From: Deltaproteobacteria bacterium | GTDB lineage: Bacteria; Myxococcota_A; UBA796; UBA2385 | Assembly: GCA_016792625.1 (NCBI GenBank) | Contig: JAEUKK010000156.1 | Span: forward strand, 1-64,000 | Length of the DNA stretch: 64,000 nt | Direction: 5' to 3' | Part shown: positions 1-7,037 of the stretch, in pieces | How positions within the stretch are numbered: position 1 is the first letter of the stretch | Layout of the letters: each line of letters starts with the position of its first letter | The notes under the pieces: model-generated | Database searches by the model: none | Seen by the model: only the letters and a program-made list of their open reading frames with translations | Told to the model about the DNA's origin: nothing | Program-made: the position numbers and the translations under genes

Positions 1-545
1 ACGGCACGGCGAACCGCGACCGGGTCAACGAGAAGATCCGCGAAGAGCTGCAGCCGGCCGACGGCGAGGCGGCGCCCCCCTCCGATGACTTTGGCGTCGA
101 GGAAGAGAAGGAGCTCATCCCCGTTGGCCCGCGCGACGGCAAGGGCCCCCGCCCATCGAGCCAAGGCGGCGCGGGCGGCAGCGGCGCCTCGACCGCCCGC
201 GACCACGCCGCGGTGGGTGACGACGCCATGGGCCGGCGCGACTGGTCGGCGGCGGTGGCCGCCTACCGCAAGGCCGTGAGCGCCGACCCCCGAAACGCTG
301 TCTACAACGGGAAGCTCGGCGAGGCGATGCTCAGGGGCGGCGACAACGGCGGCGCGATGCAGCCGCTGATGACCGGGGCTCAGGGGGGATACGCGCCTGC
401 TTGGCGTGGCCTTGGCGACGCCGCCGAGGCACAAGGCGATCGCAGCGGGGCCATCGGCTACTACCAGCGCTACCTCTCCAGCCGGCCCACCCCCCGGGAC
501 GCGCCGCAGGTCCAGCAGCGCATCGACCAGCTCAGCGGCTCCTAG
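1..545 (+). CDS. TPR-repeat protein, C-terminal part (5' end outside window)
   Basis: The frame read from base 3 is open from the window edge to the TAG at 543-545, giving 180 residues with the N-terminus missing. The first 70 or so residues are charged, then Gly/Ser-rich, and look like a flexible linker. Two TPR-like helical pairs follow, one starting near GRRDWSAAVAAYRKAVSADP (about 231-290) and one ending in GAIGYYQRYLSSRP (about 445-495). TPRs bind proteins. In myxobacteria such C-termini often follow kinase or DnaJ-like domains, but the N-terminus needed to decide is not in the window. The next gene starts 17 bases downstream on the same strand, so the two are probably co-transcribed. 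The TPR assignment is fairly safe; the function is unknown. Confidence 0.7.
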   Translation, partial: GTANRDRVNEKIREELQPADGEAAPPSDDFGVEEEKELIPVGPRDGKGPRPSSQGGAGGSGASTARDHAAVGDDAMGRRDWSAAVAAYRKAVSADPRNAVYNGKLGEAMLRGGDNGGAMQPLMTGAQGGYAPAWRGLGDAAEAQGDRSGAIGYYQRYLSSRPTPRDAPQVQQRIDQLSGS

Positions 546-562
546 GCGGCCGGGAGGCCCTC

Positions 563-2587
563 GTGCAGATCAGCTGTGAGCGCTGTGGCGCGTCATTCGA
601 CCTCGACCTGCCGCCCTCGGCCCTCGCGCCGGGCCGCAGCCTGCGTTTTCGCTGCACGGTCTGCGGGCATGGCTTTCGGGTGGTCAAGGACGGCGTGCTC
701 GTCGCGGCCGCCCCGCCCCGGGCCGGCGCGTTCCCCGCCGCCCCGGCTGAGGCGCCCCTGTTGCCCGGCCTCGCCCCGCGGGCGCCGGTGGGGGCGATGC
801 TGCTGCGCCAAGATGGCGCCGCTTACCACATCCCCGACATGGCCACCCTGCAGCGCTGGGTGGCCGAGCGGCGGGTCGGGCCCCAAGATGAGCTCGACAT
901 CGGCGACGGCCGGGTGGTCAAGGCCGCCGAGCTGCCCGAGCTCTCGGTCTTCTTTGAGCTGCTCCACAAGGCTGAGGCGCCGCCTGCGTCGTCGCCGGGC
1001 AGCGCGGCGGGCGCCGCCGAGCCCCTGGCTCCCCCCGCTGTGCAGTCGGCCTCCCTCTCCGATGACGAGGGGGGTGGCGACGCACCCCCCCCCTGGGCGT
1101 CCGCCGAGGATGACGGTCTCAACGCCCCCTCTCTGAGCGATGTGCCCGCCGCCGCTCTGGGCTGGGACCCCGCTGCAGAGGCGGCCCTGGCCGACAGCGC
1201 CCCCCGAGAGTCCGGCGCGACGCCCTGGGCTCCGCCGGCCGAGGCCGCGCCAGCCTCCCCCGCCGGCGGCTGGTCGCCCCCCACCTGGGCGGACGCGCCG
1301 GCGGAAGAGGCCGCGCCCCCCGCGGCGGGCGGGTGGAGCCCCCCCGCTTGGGCCGACACCCCCGCAGAGCCTGGGCCCCCCGCGGAGGCCGGCGCAGCGG
1401 AGGGGGCCTGGAGCCCGCCGTCCTGGGCGAGCGCGCCCGCGCCCGCCGAGGCGCCGCCGCCTGAGGCCGGGGGCTGGAGCCCGCCGTCCTGGGCGAGCGC
1501 GCCCGCGCCCGCCGAGGCGCCGCCCCCCGAGGCGGGCGGCTGGAGCCCGCCCTCCTGGGCCAGCGGCGAGCCGGCCCCGGCGGAGCAGACCGAGGTGCCC
1601 GCGGGCGCCACGGGGTGGAGCCCCCCGGCGTGGATGAACGAGGCCCCGGCCTCGGCGGCGCCCGCTGGCGCGGCTGCCCCGGCGGCGAGCGCGAAGGCCG
1701 CGGGGTCACCAGCGGCGCCTGCCGGTGACGATGACTTCGGCGAGGGCCTCGGCGGCTGGTTCGACAGCGACCGCATCGAGGACCTGGACGCCGGCGCGCC
1801 GCCGGCGCCCGCGCTGATCGCCGACACGCCCTGGGACCTGCCCGCGGCCACCCCGCCCGCCGAGCCGCCGCGCCCGCCCGAGCGGCCCGCCGAGCGCCCG
1901 GCCGAGGAGCCCGCGGCGCCCGCCCCGCGCCGGGCCCCGGCCCCGCCCGCCACGCCGCCTCCGAGCTCGAATACCGGCCTCTACATTGGCTTGCTGGTCG
2001 TTATCCTCGGCTGTGGCGGCGGCTGGTGGTGGTGGAGCCAGCGGCAGGCCCCGCCGCCGCCGGTCCCGCCGGTGGCCGCCCCCAGCCCCGCGCCCGCCGC
2101 GGGGGCTGCGACGGCTCCCGCGCCGGCGAGCGCCGCGCCGGTGCCAGGGAGCGCCGCGCCCGCGCCGGGGAGCGCCGCGCCCGCGCCAGGGAGCGCCGCG
2201 TCGCCCGCCCCCGCGACCCCCACGCCCGCGCCGGCCGCGGGGGCGCCCGCTGCGCCTGTGCCCAAGCCCGCCCCCGCTCCGGTCCCAGAGCCGGTTCCGG
2301 CCGCCGAGACCAAGGTCGCTGGCGCGCAGGGCTTGGTGCGCCAGGGCTGGCGCTACGCCGACAAACAAGAGTGGGCGTCAGCCGAGGGCGAGTTCCGGCG
2401 CGCGCTCGAGCTCAAGGGCAACAGTGGTCCGGCGCACTATGGCCTCGGCTACGTGCTCGTGAAGCAGGGCCGCGCCGACGCCGCCCACAGCGAGCTGTGC
2501 AAAGCGCAGCTCTACGCGGGCAGCGACGCCGCCCTCCGTCGGGAGATCTCGGCGATGCTCGGCGTGATCAAACGAGAGTGTGAGTGA
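563..2587 (+). CDS. AgmX-like zinc-ribbon/GYF membrane protein with WSPPxW repeats and C-terminal TPR
   Basis: 674 aa. The GTG start at 563 is chosen because GGGAGG lies at 552-557 and the protein then opens directly with a zinc ribbon (CxxC at 5-8 and CxxC at 31-34, MJ0042 type). A GYF-like segment (about 78-135) follows, then a long Ala/Pro-rich region with six WSPPxW repeats, one transmembrane helix (about 472-490), a second low-complexity stretch of APGSAAP repeats, and a TPR pair (about 590-660). The zinc-ribbon plus GYF start is typical of the myxobacterial AgmX type, but the C-terminus is TPR instead of the usual AgmX/PglI domain. Expected topology is N-terminus in the cytoplasm and TPR outside. 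Role unknown; an envelope scaffold or motility-related adaptor is inference. Confidence 0.75.
   Translation: MQISCERCGASFDLDLPPSALAPGRSLRFRCTVCGHGFRVVKDGVLVAAAPPRAGAFPAAPAEAPLLPGLAPRAPVGAMLLRQDGAAYHIPDMATLQRWVAERRVGPQDELDIGDGRVVKAAELPELSVFFELLHKAEAPPASSPGSAAGAAEPLAPPAVQSASLSDDEGGGDAPPPWASAEDDGLNAPSLSDVPAAALGWDPAAEAALADSAPRESGATPWAPPAEAAPASPAGGWSPPTWADAPAEEAAPPAAGGWSPPAWADTPAEPGPPAEAGAAEGAWSPPSWASAPAPAEAPPPEAGGWSPPSWASAPAPAEAPPPEAGGWSPPSWASGEPAPAEQTEVPAGATGWSPPAWMNEAPASAAPAGAAAPAASAKAAGSPAAPAGDDDFGEGLGGWFDSDRIEDLDAGAPPAPALIADTPWDLPAATPPAEPPRPPERPAERPAEEPAAPAPRRAPAPPATPPPSSNTGLYIGLLVVILGCGGGWWWWSQRQAPPPPVPPVAAPSPAPAAGAATAPAPASAAPVPGSAAPAPGSAAPAPGSAASPAPATPTPAPAAGAPAAPVPKPAPAPVPEPVPAAETKVAGAQGLVRQGWRYADKQEWASAEGEFRRALELKGNSGPAHYGLGYVLVKQGRADAAHSELCKAQLYAGSDAALRREISAMLGVIKRECE
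1271..1633 (+). repeat. Tandem WSPPxW-coding repeat array
   Basis: Six copies code for a WSPP[S/T/A]W core, with the first Trp codons at 1271, 1334, 1409, 1475, 1541 and 1616. Spacing is 63, 75, 66, 66 and 75 bases. The copies at 1409 and 1475 are nearly identical over a full 66-base (22-residue) unit, which points to recent duplication. The array lies inside the cytoplasmic linker of the zinc-ribbon/TPR protein, and all spacings keep frame. Confidence 0.9.
2140..2212 (+). repeat. Short tandem repeat coding for APGSAAP units
   Basis: About three to four copies of a 21-base GC-only unit code for PGSAAPA-like heptads, just after the transmembrane helix of the same protein. It probably forms an extended spacer between the membrane and the TPR domain. 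Confidence 0.8.
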
Positions 2588-2666
2588 ACCCCCCGAGCGG
2601 GCCCGCCGCGGGGGGCAGGGCCTCGCCGGCCCGCGGCGCCCCGCGCGGCCGCAGCGGAGCGCCCCG

Positions 2667-3092
2667 ATGAGCCGCATGGCTGACATCCCCCACGTGCGCG
2701 TGGTGGTCGCCGAGATTGAAGAAGACGGCGCCTTTTTGCTCACCCAGCGGCGCGCCAACGCCATCTTCCCCCACCTGTGGGAGTTCCCCGGTGGCCGGGT
2801 CGAGGACGGCGAGGCCGAGGCCGACGCGCTGCGGCGCACGCTGCTCGACCGGCTTGGCGTACACGCCGAGATCATCGGCCCGAGCGCCTCCTCTTCCCAC
2901 GACTACGACACCTACGTCGTCGAGCTCGCCGTGCTCCGGGTGCGCCTGCATGAGCGCCCCCGGGCGCTGAAGGTGCAGGACTTCGCCTGGGTGCGCCCCG
3001 AGGCCTTCGAGCGCTACGAGTTCCCGCCGGCCGACCGCGGAACCGTCTCTCGCCTCCTCGGCCTCGACAGCGGCGTGGCCGAGGGCGACTGA
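2667..3092 (+). CDS. Nudix-fold protein with degenerate catalytic box
   Basis: 141 aa. ATG 2667 is preferred, with GGAG at 2655-2658; ATG 2676 is an alternative. The N-terminal strand and the LTQRRANAIFPHLWEFPGG segment match MutT-type (d)NTP pyrophosphohydrolases. The Nudix box is GX5EX7REUXEEXGU in active members. Here G43, E49, R57 and G64 are kept, but the RE glutamate is Thr58 and the EE pair is Asp61-Arg62. These positions bind catalytic metal, so normal hydrolase activity is doubtful. It may be a binding or regulatory Nudix protein. It sits 79 bases after the zinc-ribbon gene and ends at a hairpin shared with the convergent neighbour. Confidence 0.75.
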   Translation: MSRMADIPHVRVVVAEIEEDGAFLLTQRRANAIFPHLWEFPGGRVEDGEAEADALRRTLLDRLGVHAEIIGPSASSSHDYDTYVVELAVLRVRLHERPRALKVQDFAWVRPEAFERYEFPPADRGTVSRLLGLDSGVAEGD

Positions 3093-3093
3093 A

Positions 3094-3122
3094 CCCGCAG
3101 CTGCCCTGCTGCAGGCTCTTTT
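3094..3122 (+). terminator. Candidate intrinsic terminator after the Nudix gene
   Basis: GCAGC at 3097-3101 pairs with GCTGC at 3108-3112 around a 6-base loop. The stem extends to CC/GG (3094-3095 with 3114-3115) across one mismatch. CTCTTTT at 3116-3122 follows, one of the few T-runs in the window. It lies between two convergent genes and may act on both. Confidence 0.5.
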
Positions 3123-4488
3123 AGAAGGCTTGGCCCCATCCCGCGCTCAGGCCGAGGCCAGCGTCCCCCCAGGCGGCGTCGAAGCGGAGCGTATTGGTGG
3201 GCCGCGGCGGCAGGGCCAGCCGCAGCCCGAGGCCGAGCCCGCCGTGGAGGGCCGCTTCGGCCCCGTCGGGGCGGATCCACGCCCCTTCGACGAAGGGGCA
3301 CAGGCTGAGCGCGCTGTTTTCGCCCGCGGCGCCCAGCGGCGCCCGCCCTTCGATGACCAGCGCGCCGTGGGCCCGGCTCCGCCAGCGGCCGGTCGGGCCC
3401 TGCCGCAGCAGCCCCCCGCCGCCCAGCGGCTGCAGCCGCCACAGGGGGGTCGCCGCGACCGGCGCGCCCCCCGCCGCGGCCCGCATCGCGAGACCCGCGG
3501 CACCGGGCTCCCGGCGCAGCTCGGCCTGCCCCACCGCCGCGGCGCCCACACCGGCCTGCCAAGAGGGGCCGCCCTCGGCGCTGAGCGCGGCCCGCCATGG
3601 GCCGGGGAGCGCGAGGGCGAGGCCGCCGGTGGCCCCGTGGCCGGGCACTTGGCCGTCCCACCGCAGCTGCGGGCCGAGCCAGGCGGTCGCCAAGCCCCGC
3701 TGCCAGCGGGGGGCTGTGCTCAGGCTGCCGGTCCAAAAGTGCGTGGTGTCGACGCGCTGCTCGCCCAAGTAAGTGTCGAAGACGACGCGCTGTACGTTGA
3801 TCGCGCCGATCACGCCCAGACCTTCCCGCGGGGGGCTCGCCGCGCTGAGCCCGAGCCCACCCTGACCGCGGGTGGTCCAGCTCAGCTGGGCGTCGAGCCG
3901 CGCGCCGCGCAGGCCCAGGTCGGGGTGCCGCAGGGCCAGCCCGACGCCCGCCCCGAGGCCGCTCGCCCCGATGGGCGCGAGCCCCGCCGCCCAGGTGCCC
4001 GGCCCCGCGGGCCATCTGCCGCCGCCGGCCCGCAGCGCGGCCTCGAGACCGCCGCCATCGAGCAGGTCCAAGGCGTCGAGCGGCGCCGCGCCCGCCCAGA
4101 CCAAGCGGGCGGTGGCGGGGCCGGGGGCGGCGGCCAGGGCGCGGTTCGCCGCCGCGGCGGCCCGCGCCGCTGAGGTCCCGGGGACGCCGATCAGCGCGGG
4201 GAACAGCTCGCGGTCGGCGGCGGCGAGCTGGCACCAGGCCGAGCGGGCGGGGCAGCGGCCCAGCGCGGCGTCGGCCCGCGGGCCGTGCCGCAGCAGGCCG
4301 CCGGTGCCGCTGACCAGCAGCAGCCGCGCGTGGGCGGCGGCCTCGGTCGCAGGTGCGCCAGAGGTTGAGGCGAGGGTCCAGGCCGCCCGGGCGCCGGCGC
4401 GGTCGCCCGCCGCCCAGGCTGCGTCGCCCTGGTCGAGCGCCTCCCAGCCTGCGGGGCGCTCCTCGACGAGCGCGACGCCCTCGCTCAT
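3121..4488 (-). CDS. Outer-membrane beta-barrel protein, BamA/surface-antigen-like, with TPR-like N-terminus
   Basis: 455 aa from the ATG at 4488. The first 130 or so residues are Ala-rich and helical, with a TPR-like piece (ALDQGDAAWAAGDRAGARAAW). From about residue 180 on, Gly-rich amphipathic strands alternate, and the protein ends in Phe (GWGQAF), as Omp85 and other outer-membrane barrels do. A segment beginning LRQGPTGRWRS near residue 350 resembles the LRG[YF] loop region of the D15 surface-antigen family. No signal peptide is visible at this start, and frame extension upstream adds none, which is odd for a barrel. The nitrilase gene lies 34 bases upstream on the same strand, so they probably share a transcript. 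Exact family membership is uncertain. Confidence 0.55.
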   Translation of the reverse strand: MSEGVALVEERPAGWEALDQGDAAWAAGDRAGARAAWTLASTSGAPATEAAAHARLLLVSGTGGLLRHGPRADAALGRCPARSAWCQLAAADRELFPALIGVPGTSAARAAAAANRALAAAPGPATARLVWAGAAPLDALDLLDGGGLEAALRAGGGRWPAGPGTWAAGLAPIGASGLGAGVGLALRHPDLGLRGARLDAQLSWTTRGQGGLGLSAASPPREGLGVIGAINVQRVVFDTYLGEQRVDTTHFWTGSLSTAPRWQRGLATAWLGPQLRWDGQVPGHGATGGLALALPGPWRAALSAEGGPSWQAGVGAAAVGQAELRREPGAAGLAMRAAAGGAPVAATPLWRLQPLGGGGLLRQGPTGRWRSRAHGALVIEGRAPLGAAGENSALSLCPFVEGAWIRPDGAEAALHGGLGLGLRLALPPRPTNTLRFDAAWGDAGLGLSAGWGQAF

Positions 4489-4522
4489 GCCGGCGCCCGC
4501 CGCACCGCCCCGCCCGCCGCCT

Positions 4523-5353
4523 TCAGAGCACGCGGTGCTTGGCCAAGGGCACCTCGGCCCGGACCTGCGCCGCTTTGTCGAGGTCGATCGGCGCGATGCA
4601 AAAGCCCGGACCGTCGCCACACTCGGCCAGCACCGTGCCCCAGGGGTCGATGATGAGGGCGTGCCCGTAGCTGCGGCGCAGGCCCCCGTCGTCGTGGGGG
4701 CCCCACTGTGCCGGCGCGAGCAGGTGGGCCTGGCACTCGATGGCCCGGGCCCGCAGCAGGGTGTGCCAATGGTCCTTGCCGGTCATCAGCGTAAACGCCG
4801 AGGGGACCGTGAGGATGGTCGCGCCGCGGTCGACGAGGCCGCGGTAGAGCTCGGGGAAGCGCAGGTCGTAGCAGACGCTCAGCCCGAGGCGGCCCAGCGG
4901 GGTGTCGGCGACCACGAGCTCCCGCCCGGGCAGGGTGCGCTCGCTCTCCAAGAAGCGCACCCCGCCTTGGGCGCGCAGGTCGACGTCGAAGAGGTGAATC
5001 TTTCGGTAGTGCGCGACCAAGCGGCCGTCTGGGCCGAAGAGCAGCGAGGTGTTGTAGCTGTGGGTGGGCGGCCCGCCGTCGGGCCCATCGGGGCCGCGCT
5101 CGGCCACGCTGCCCACCAGCAGGTGCACGCCCAGCTCGGCGGCCAGGGCGCCGTAGCGGCGGGCCCGGGGCCCGGTGATGGGCTCGGCCAAGGCGGCCTT
5201 CTGGTCGTGGGGGCCGAGGTAGTCGGTGGCCTCGGGCGTCGCGATGAGCGTGGCGCCGGCCCGGGCGGCCGCGCGGACCAAGCCGGCAACCTGGGACCAG
5301 TTGCGCTCGAGGTCAGCGCTCCCGTTGAGCTGGACGGCGGCGACGAGGGGCAT
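4523..5353 (-). CDS. Carbon-nitrogen hydrolase (nitrilase superfamily, Nit1-like amidase)
   Basis: 276 aa, the usual length for a single-domain nitrilase. The catalytic triad is complete: Glu41 in TPEATDY, Lys118 in HYRKIHLFD and Cys161 in SVCYDLRFPELYR. The RKIHLFD and CYDLRFPELYR motifs are those of the Nit1 branch, whose studied members hydrolyse deaminated glutathione to 2-oxoglutarate and Cys-Gly, a metabolite-repair step in the cytoplasm. Omega-amidase is the main alternative. It is divergent from the MopE-like gene across 131 bases and is followed by the barrel protein gene. A GGATAG stretch in the divergent gap could serve as its -10 region. Confidence 0.9.
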   Translation of the reverse strand: MPLVAAVQLNGSADLERNWSQVAGLVRAAARAGATLIATPEATDYLGPHDQKAALAEPITGPRARRYGALAAELGVHLLVGSVAERGPDGPDGGPPTHSYNTSLLFGPDGRLVAHYRKIHLFDVDLRAQGGVRFLESERTLPGRELVVADTPLGRLGLSVCYDLRFPELYRGLVDRGATILTVPSAFTLMTGKDHWHTLLRARAIECQAHLLAPAQWGPHDDGGLRRSYGHALIIDPWGTVLAECGDGPGFCIAPIDLDKAAQVRAEVPLAKHRVL

Positions 5354-5398
5354 GGGCTCTCGGGGCGCCCGGCGGCGTGCGGGCGCGGCGCGCTCTGC

Positions 5399-5404
5399 TA
5401 TCCT
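5399..5404 (+). promoter_or_regulatory. Candidate -10 hexamer TATCCT for the MopE-like gene
   Basis: TATCCT stands out in an otherwise G/C-only stretch, about 80 bases before the ATG at 5485. Similar TA-containing hexamers precede most transcription units here. No convincing -35 is visible. Confidence 0.3.
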
Positions 5405-5484
5405 GTGCGTCCTGGTCGCCGCGCTGAGGGCCGCTCCTCCGCGCGCAGACCTCCCGGGCCGCGACCGACCCCCAGGAGCTCCCC

Positions 5485-6978
5485 ATGCCGTCCCCCCGCA
5501 CCTCTCTGATGCTGCTCGCGCTGCTGACCGCTTGCGGGGGCCAAAAGGGCGGGCTGACGGTGTTCAACACGCCGCCTTCGGTCACCATCGTGAGCCCCCC
5601 CGACGGCACGCAGCTGCAAGAGGGCGAGACGGTCACCTTCGAGGCGCGGGTGGACGACGCCGAGAACGACGACGGCGAGCTTGAGATCCGGTGGAGCAGC
5701 GATCTGGGCGGCGAGTACCCCGGCCCCTTCAGCCTCGAGGGCGGGGTCACCACGCTGACCACCGCCAGCCTCGACGGCGGCTTCAACCACGTCATCACCG
5801 TGACCGCTATCGACCCCTCCGCCGAGGCCGACAGCGCCTCGATCACGGTCACCGTCGAAGACCTGCCCGACGCGCCGAGCATCGAGATGGCTCGGCCGAT
5901 TGACGGCGAGACCGGCGTCGAGGGGGTCGCCTTTAGCTTCTCCGCCCTGGTCTCTGACCCCAAAGAAGAGGCCAGCGCGCTGACGGTGAGCTTCTCCACC
6001 GACCAGGCCGAGGGCACCTTCTGCACCCCCGAGGTCGACGCGACCGGCGAGGCGCGCTGCGATGCGGTGCTGGGCATCGGCGCGCACGTGCTCACCTTCC
6101 TGGTCGAGGACGGCGAAGGTTTCTCCGACGAGGTGAGCCGCGTGTTCACCGTCCGCGGTCGCGACGCCGACGGCGATGGCTTTGAGGGCGAGGAGTGGGG
6201 CGGCCCCGACTGCGATGACGACGACGCGAGCGTCTTCCCCGGCGCATCTGAGGTCTGCAACGACGCCGATGAAGACTGCGACGGCATCATCGACGAAGAG
6301 ACCGTGTGCAGCGACGATGACCTCGACGGCTACACCGAGGCCGAGGGGGACTGCGACGACAGCGTGCCCGCCAGCTACCCCCTCGCCCCCGAGATCGAGG
6401 ACGGCTACGACAACAACTGCAACGGCATCATCGACGAGGGCACGCCGGCCTACGACGACGACGGCGATGGCTACAGCGAGCGCGCCGGCGACTGCAACGA
6501 CAGCCTCGCCGCCATCAACCCCGCGGCGGTCGAGGTCTGCGACGGCGTGAACAACGACTGTGACGCCGAGGTCGACGAGCAGAACGCGTCCGGCTGCACG
6601 AACTACTTCTATGACTACGACGGCGACGGCTTCGGCACATCGACCAGCGCCTGTGTCTGCGGCCCCACCGGCTACTACACCAGCGCCTACAGCAACGACT
6701 GCTACGACTACAACGCCAGCGCGAGCCCCATCGCGCTTAGCTGGCAGGTGAACCAGCGGGGCGACAGCAGCTTCGACTACAACTGCGATGGCGTGCAGGA
6801 GCGCCAGGTGACCCAGACCGGCGGCTGCGGCGGCTGGCCCGGCTGCGGCGACGACCCGGCGGGCTGGAGCGGCGGGGTGCCGGGCTGCGGCAGCAACGGG
6901 GCCTGGCTCACCGACTGCAACATCAATTGGTTCGACTGCAACGCGGTGACCGAGACCCGCCAGCAGGCCTGCCGCTGA
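5485..6978 (+). CDS. Surface lipoprotein with Ig-like domains and MopE-type Asp-rich metal-binding repeats
   Basis: 497 aa; ATG with AGGAG at 5474-5478. A lipoprotein signal ends at Cys17 (LLTAC). Two Ig/cadherin-like domains (about 25-130 and 130-220) carry motifs such as PPSVTIVSPPDG. From about residue 228 on, Asp-rich repeats of the DxDxDG...DCDD...EVCNDxDEDCDGxIDE kind occur about four times; these are the putative metal-binding repeats common in myxobacterial surface proteins (MopE-like). The last 90 residues are Cys/Gly/Trp-rich and may be disulfide-bonded. Likely exposed on the cell surface and calcium-binding; partner and function unknown. A hairpin at 6987-7013 follows the gene. Confidence 0.8.
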   Translation: MPSPRTSLMLLALLTACGGQKGGLTVFNTPPSVTIVSPPDGTQLQEGETVTFEARVDDAENDDGELEIRWSSDLGGEYPGPFSLEGGVTTLTTASLDGGFNHVITVTAIDPSAEADSASITVTVEDLPDAPSIEMARPIDGETGVEGVAFSFSALVSDPKEEASALTVSFSTDQAEGTFCTPEVDATGEARCDAVLGIGAHVLTFLVEDGEGFSDEVSRVFTVRGRDADGDGFEGEEWGGPDCDDDDASVFPGASEVCNDADEDCDGIIDEETVCSDDDLDGYTEAEGDCDDSVPASYPLAPEIEDGYDNNCNGIIDEGTPAYDDDGDGYSERAGDCNDSLAAINPAAVEVCDGVNNDCDAEVDEQNASGCTNYFYDYDGDGFGTSTSACVCGPTGYYTSAYSNDCYDYNASASPIALSWQVNQRGDSSFDYNCDGVQERQVTQTGGCGGWPGCGDDPAGWSGGVPGCGSNGAWLTDCNINWFDCNAVTETRQQACR

Positions 6979-6986
6979 GCGCCCAT

Positions 6987-7013
6987 GGGCGCCGCCTCCG
7001 GCTGGAGGCGCCC
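6987..7013 (+). terminator. Stem-loop after the MopE-like gene
   Basis: GGGCGCC plus TCC on the left arm pairs with GGAGGCGCCC on the right, with a GCC bulge and a short loop. There is no T-run, so termination is uncertain. It begins 9 bases after the stop and ends 25 bases before the next ATG. Confidence 0.35.
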
Positions 7014-7025
7014 GCCCCACGCAGA

Positions 7026-7031
7026 TAGACC
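7026..7031 (+). promoter_or_regulatory. Candidate -10 hexamer TAGACC placed for a leaderless mRNA
   Basis: TAGACC lies exactly 6 bases before the ATG at 7038, and no Shine-Dalgarno is present. This spacing would put the transcription start at the start codon. The same arrangement (TAGTCC, 6 bases, ATG) occurs at 11718-11723 on the other strand. Confidence 0.35.
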
Positions 7032-7037
7032 GCGGCC

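Noticed and set aside
1271..1633. CRISPR-like regular repeats
   Set aside because: The units keep reading frame, code for a protein motif, have no unique spacers and no cas genes nearby.
6165..6600. DNA tandem repeat in the MopE-like gene
   Set aside because: The repetition is at protein level (Asp-rich metal-binding repeats); the DNA copies are diverged, so it is described with the gene only.
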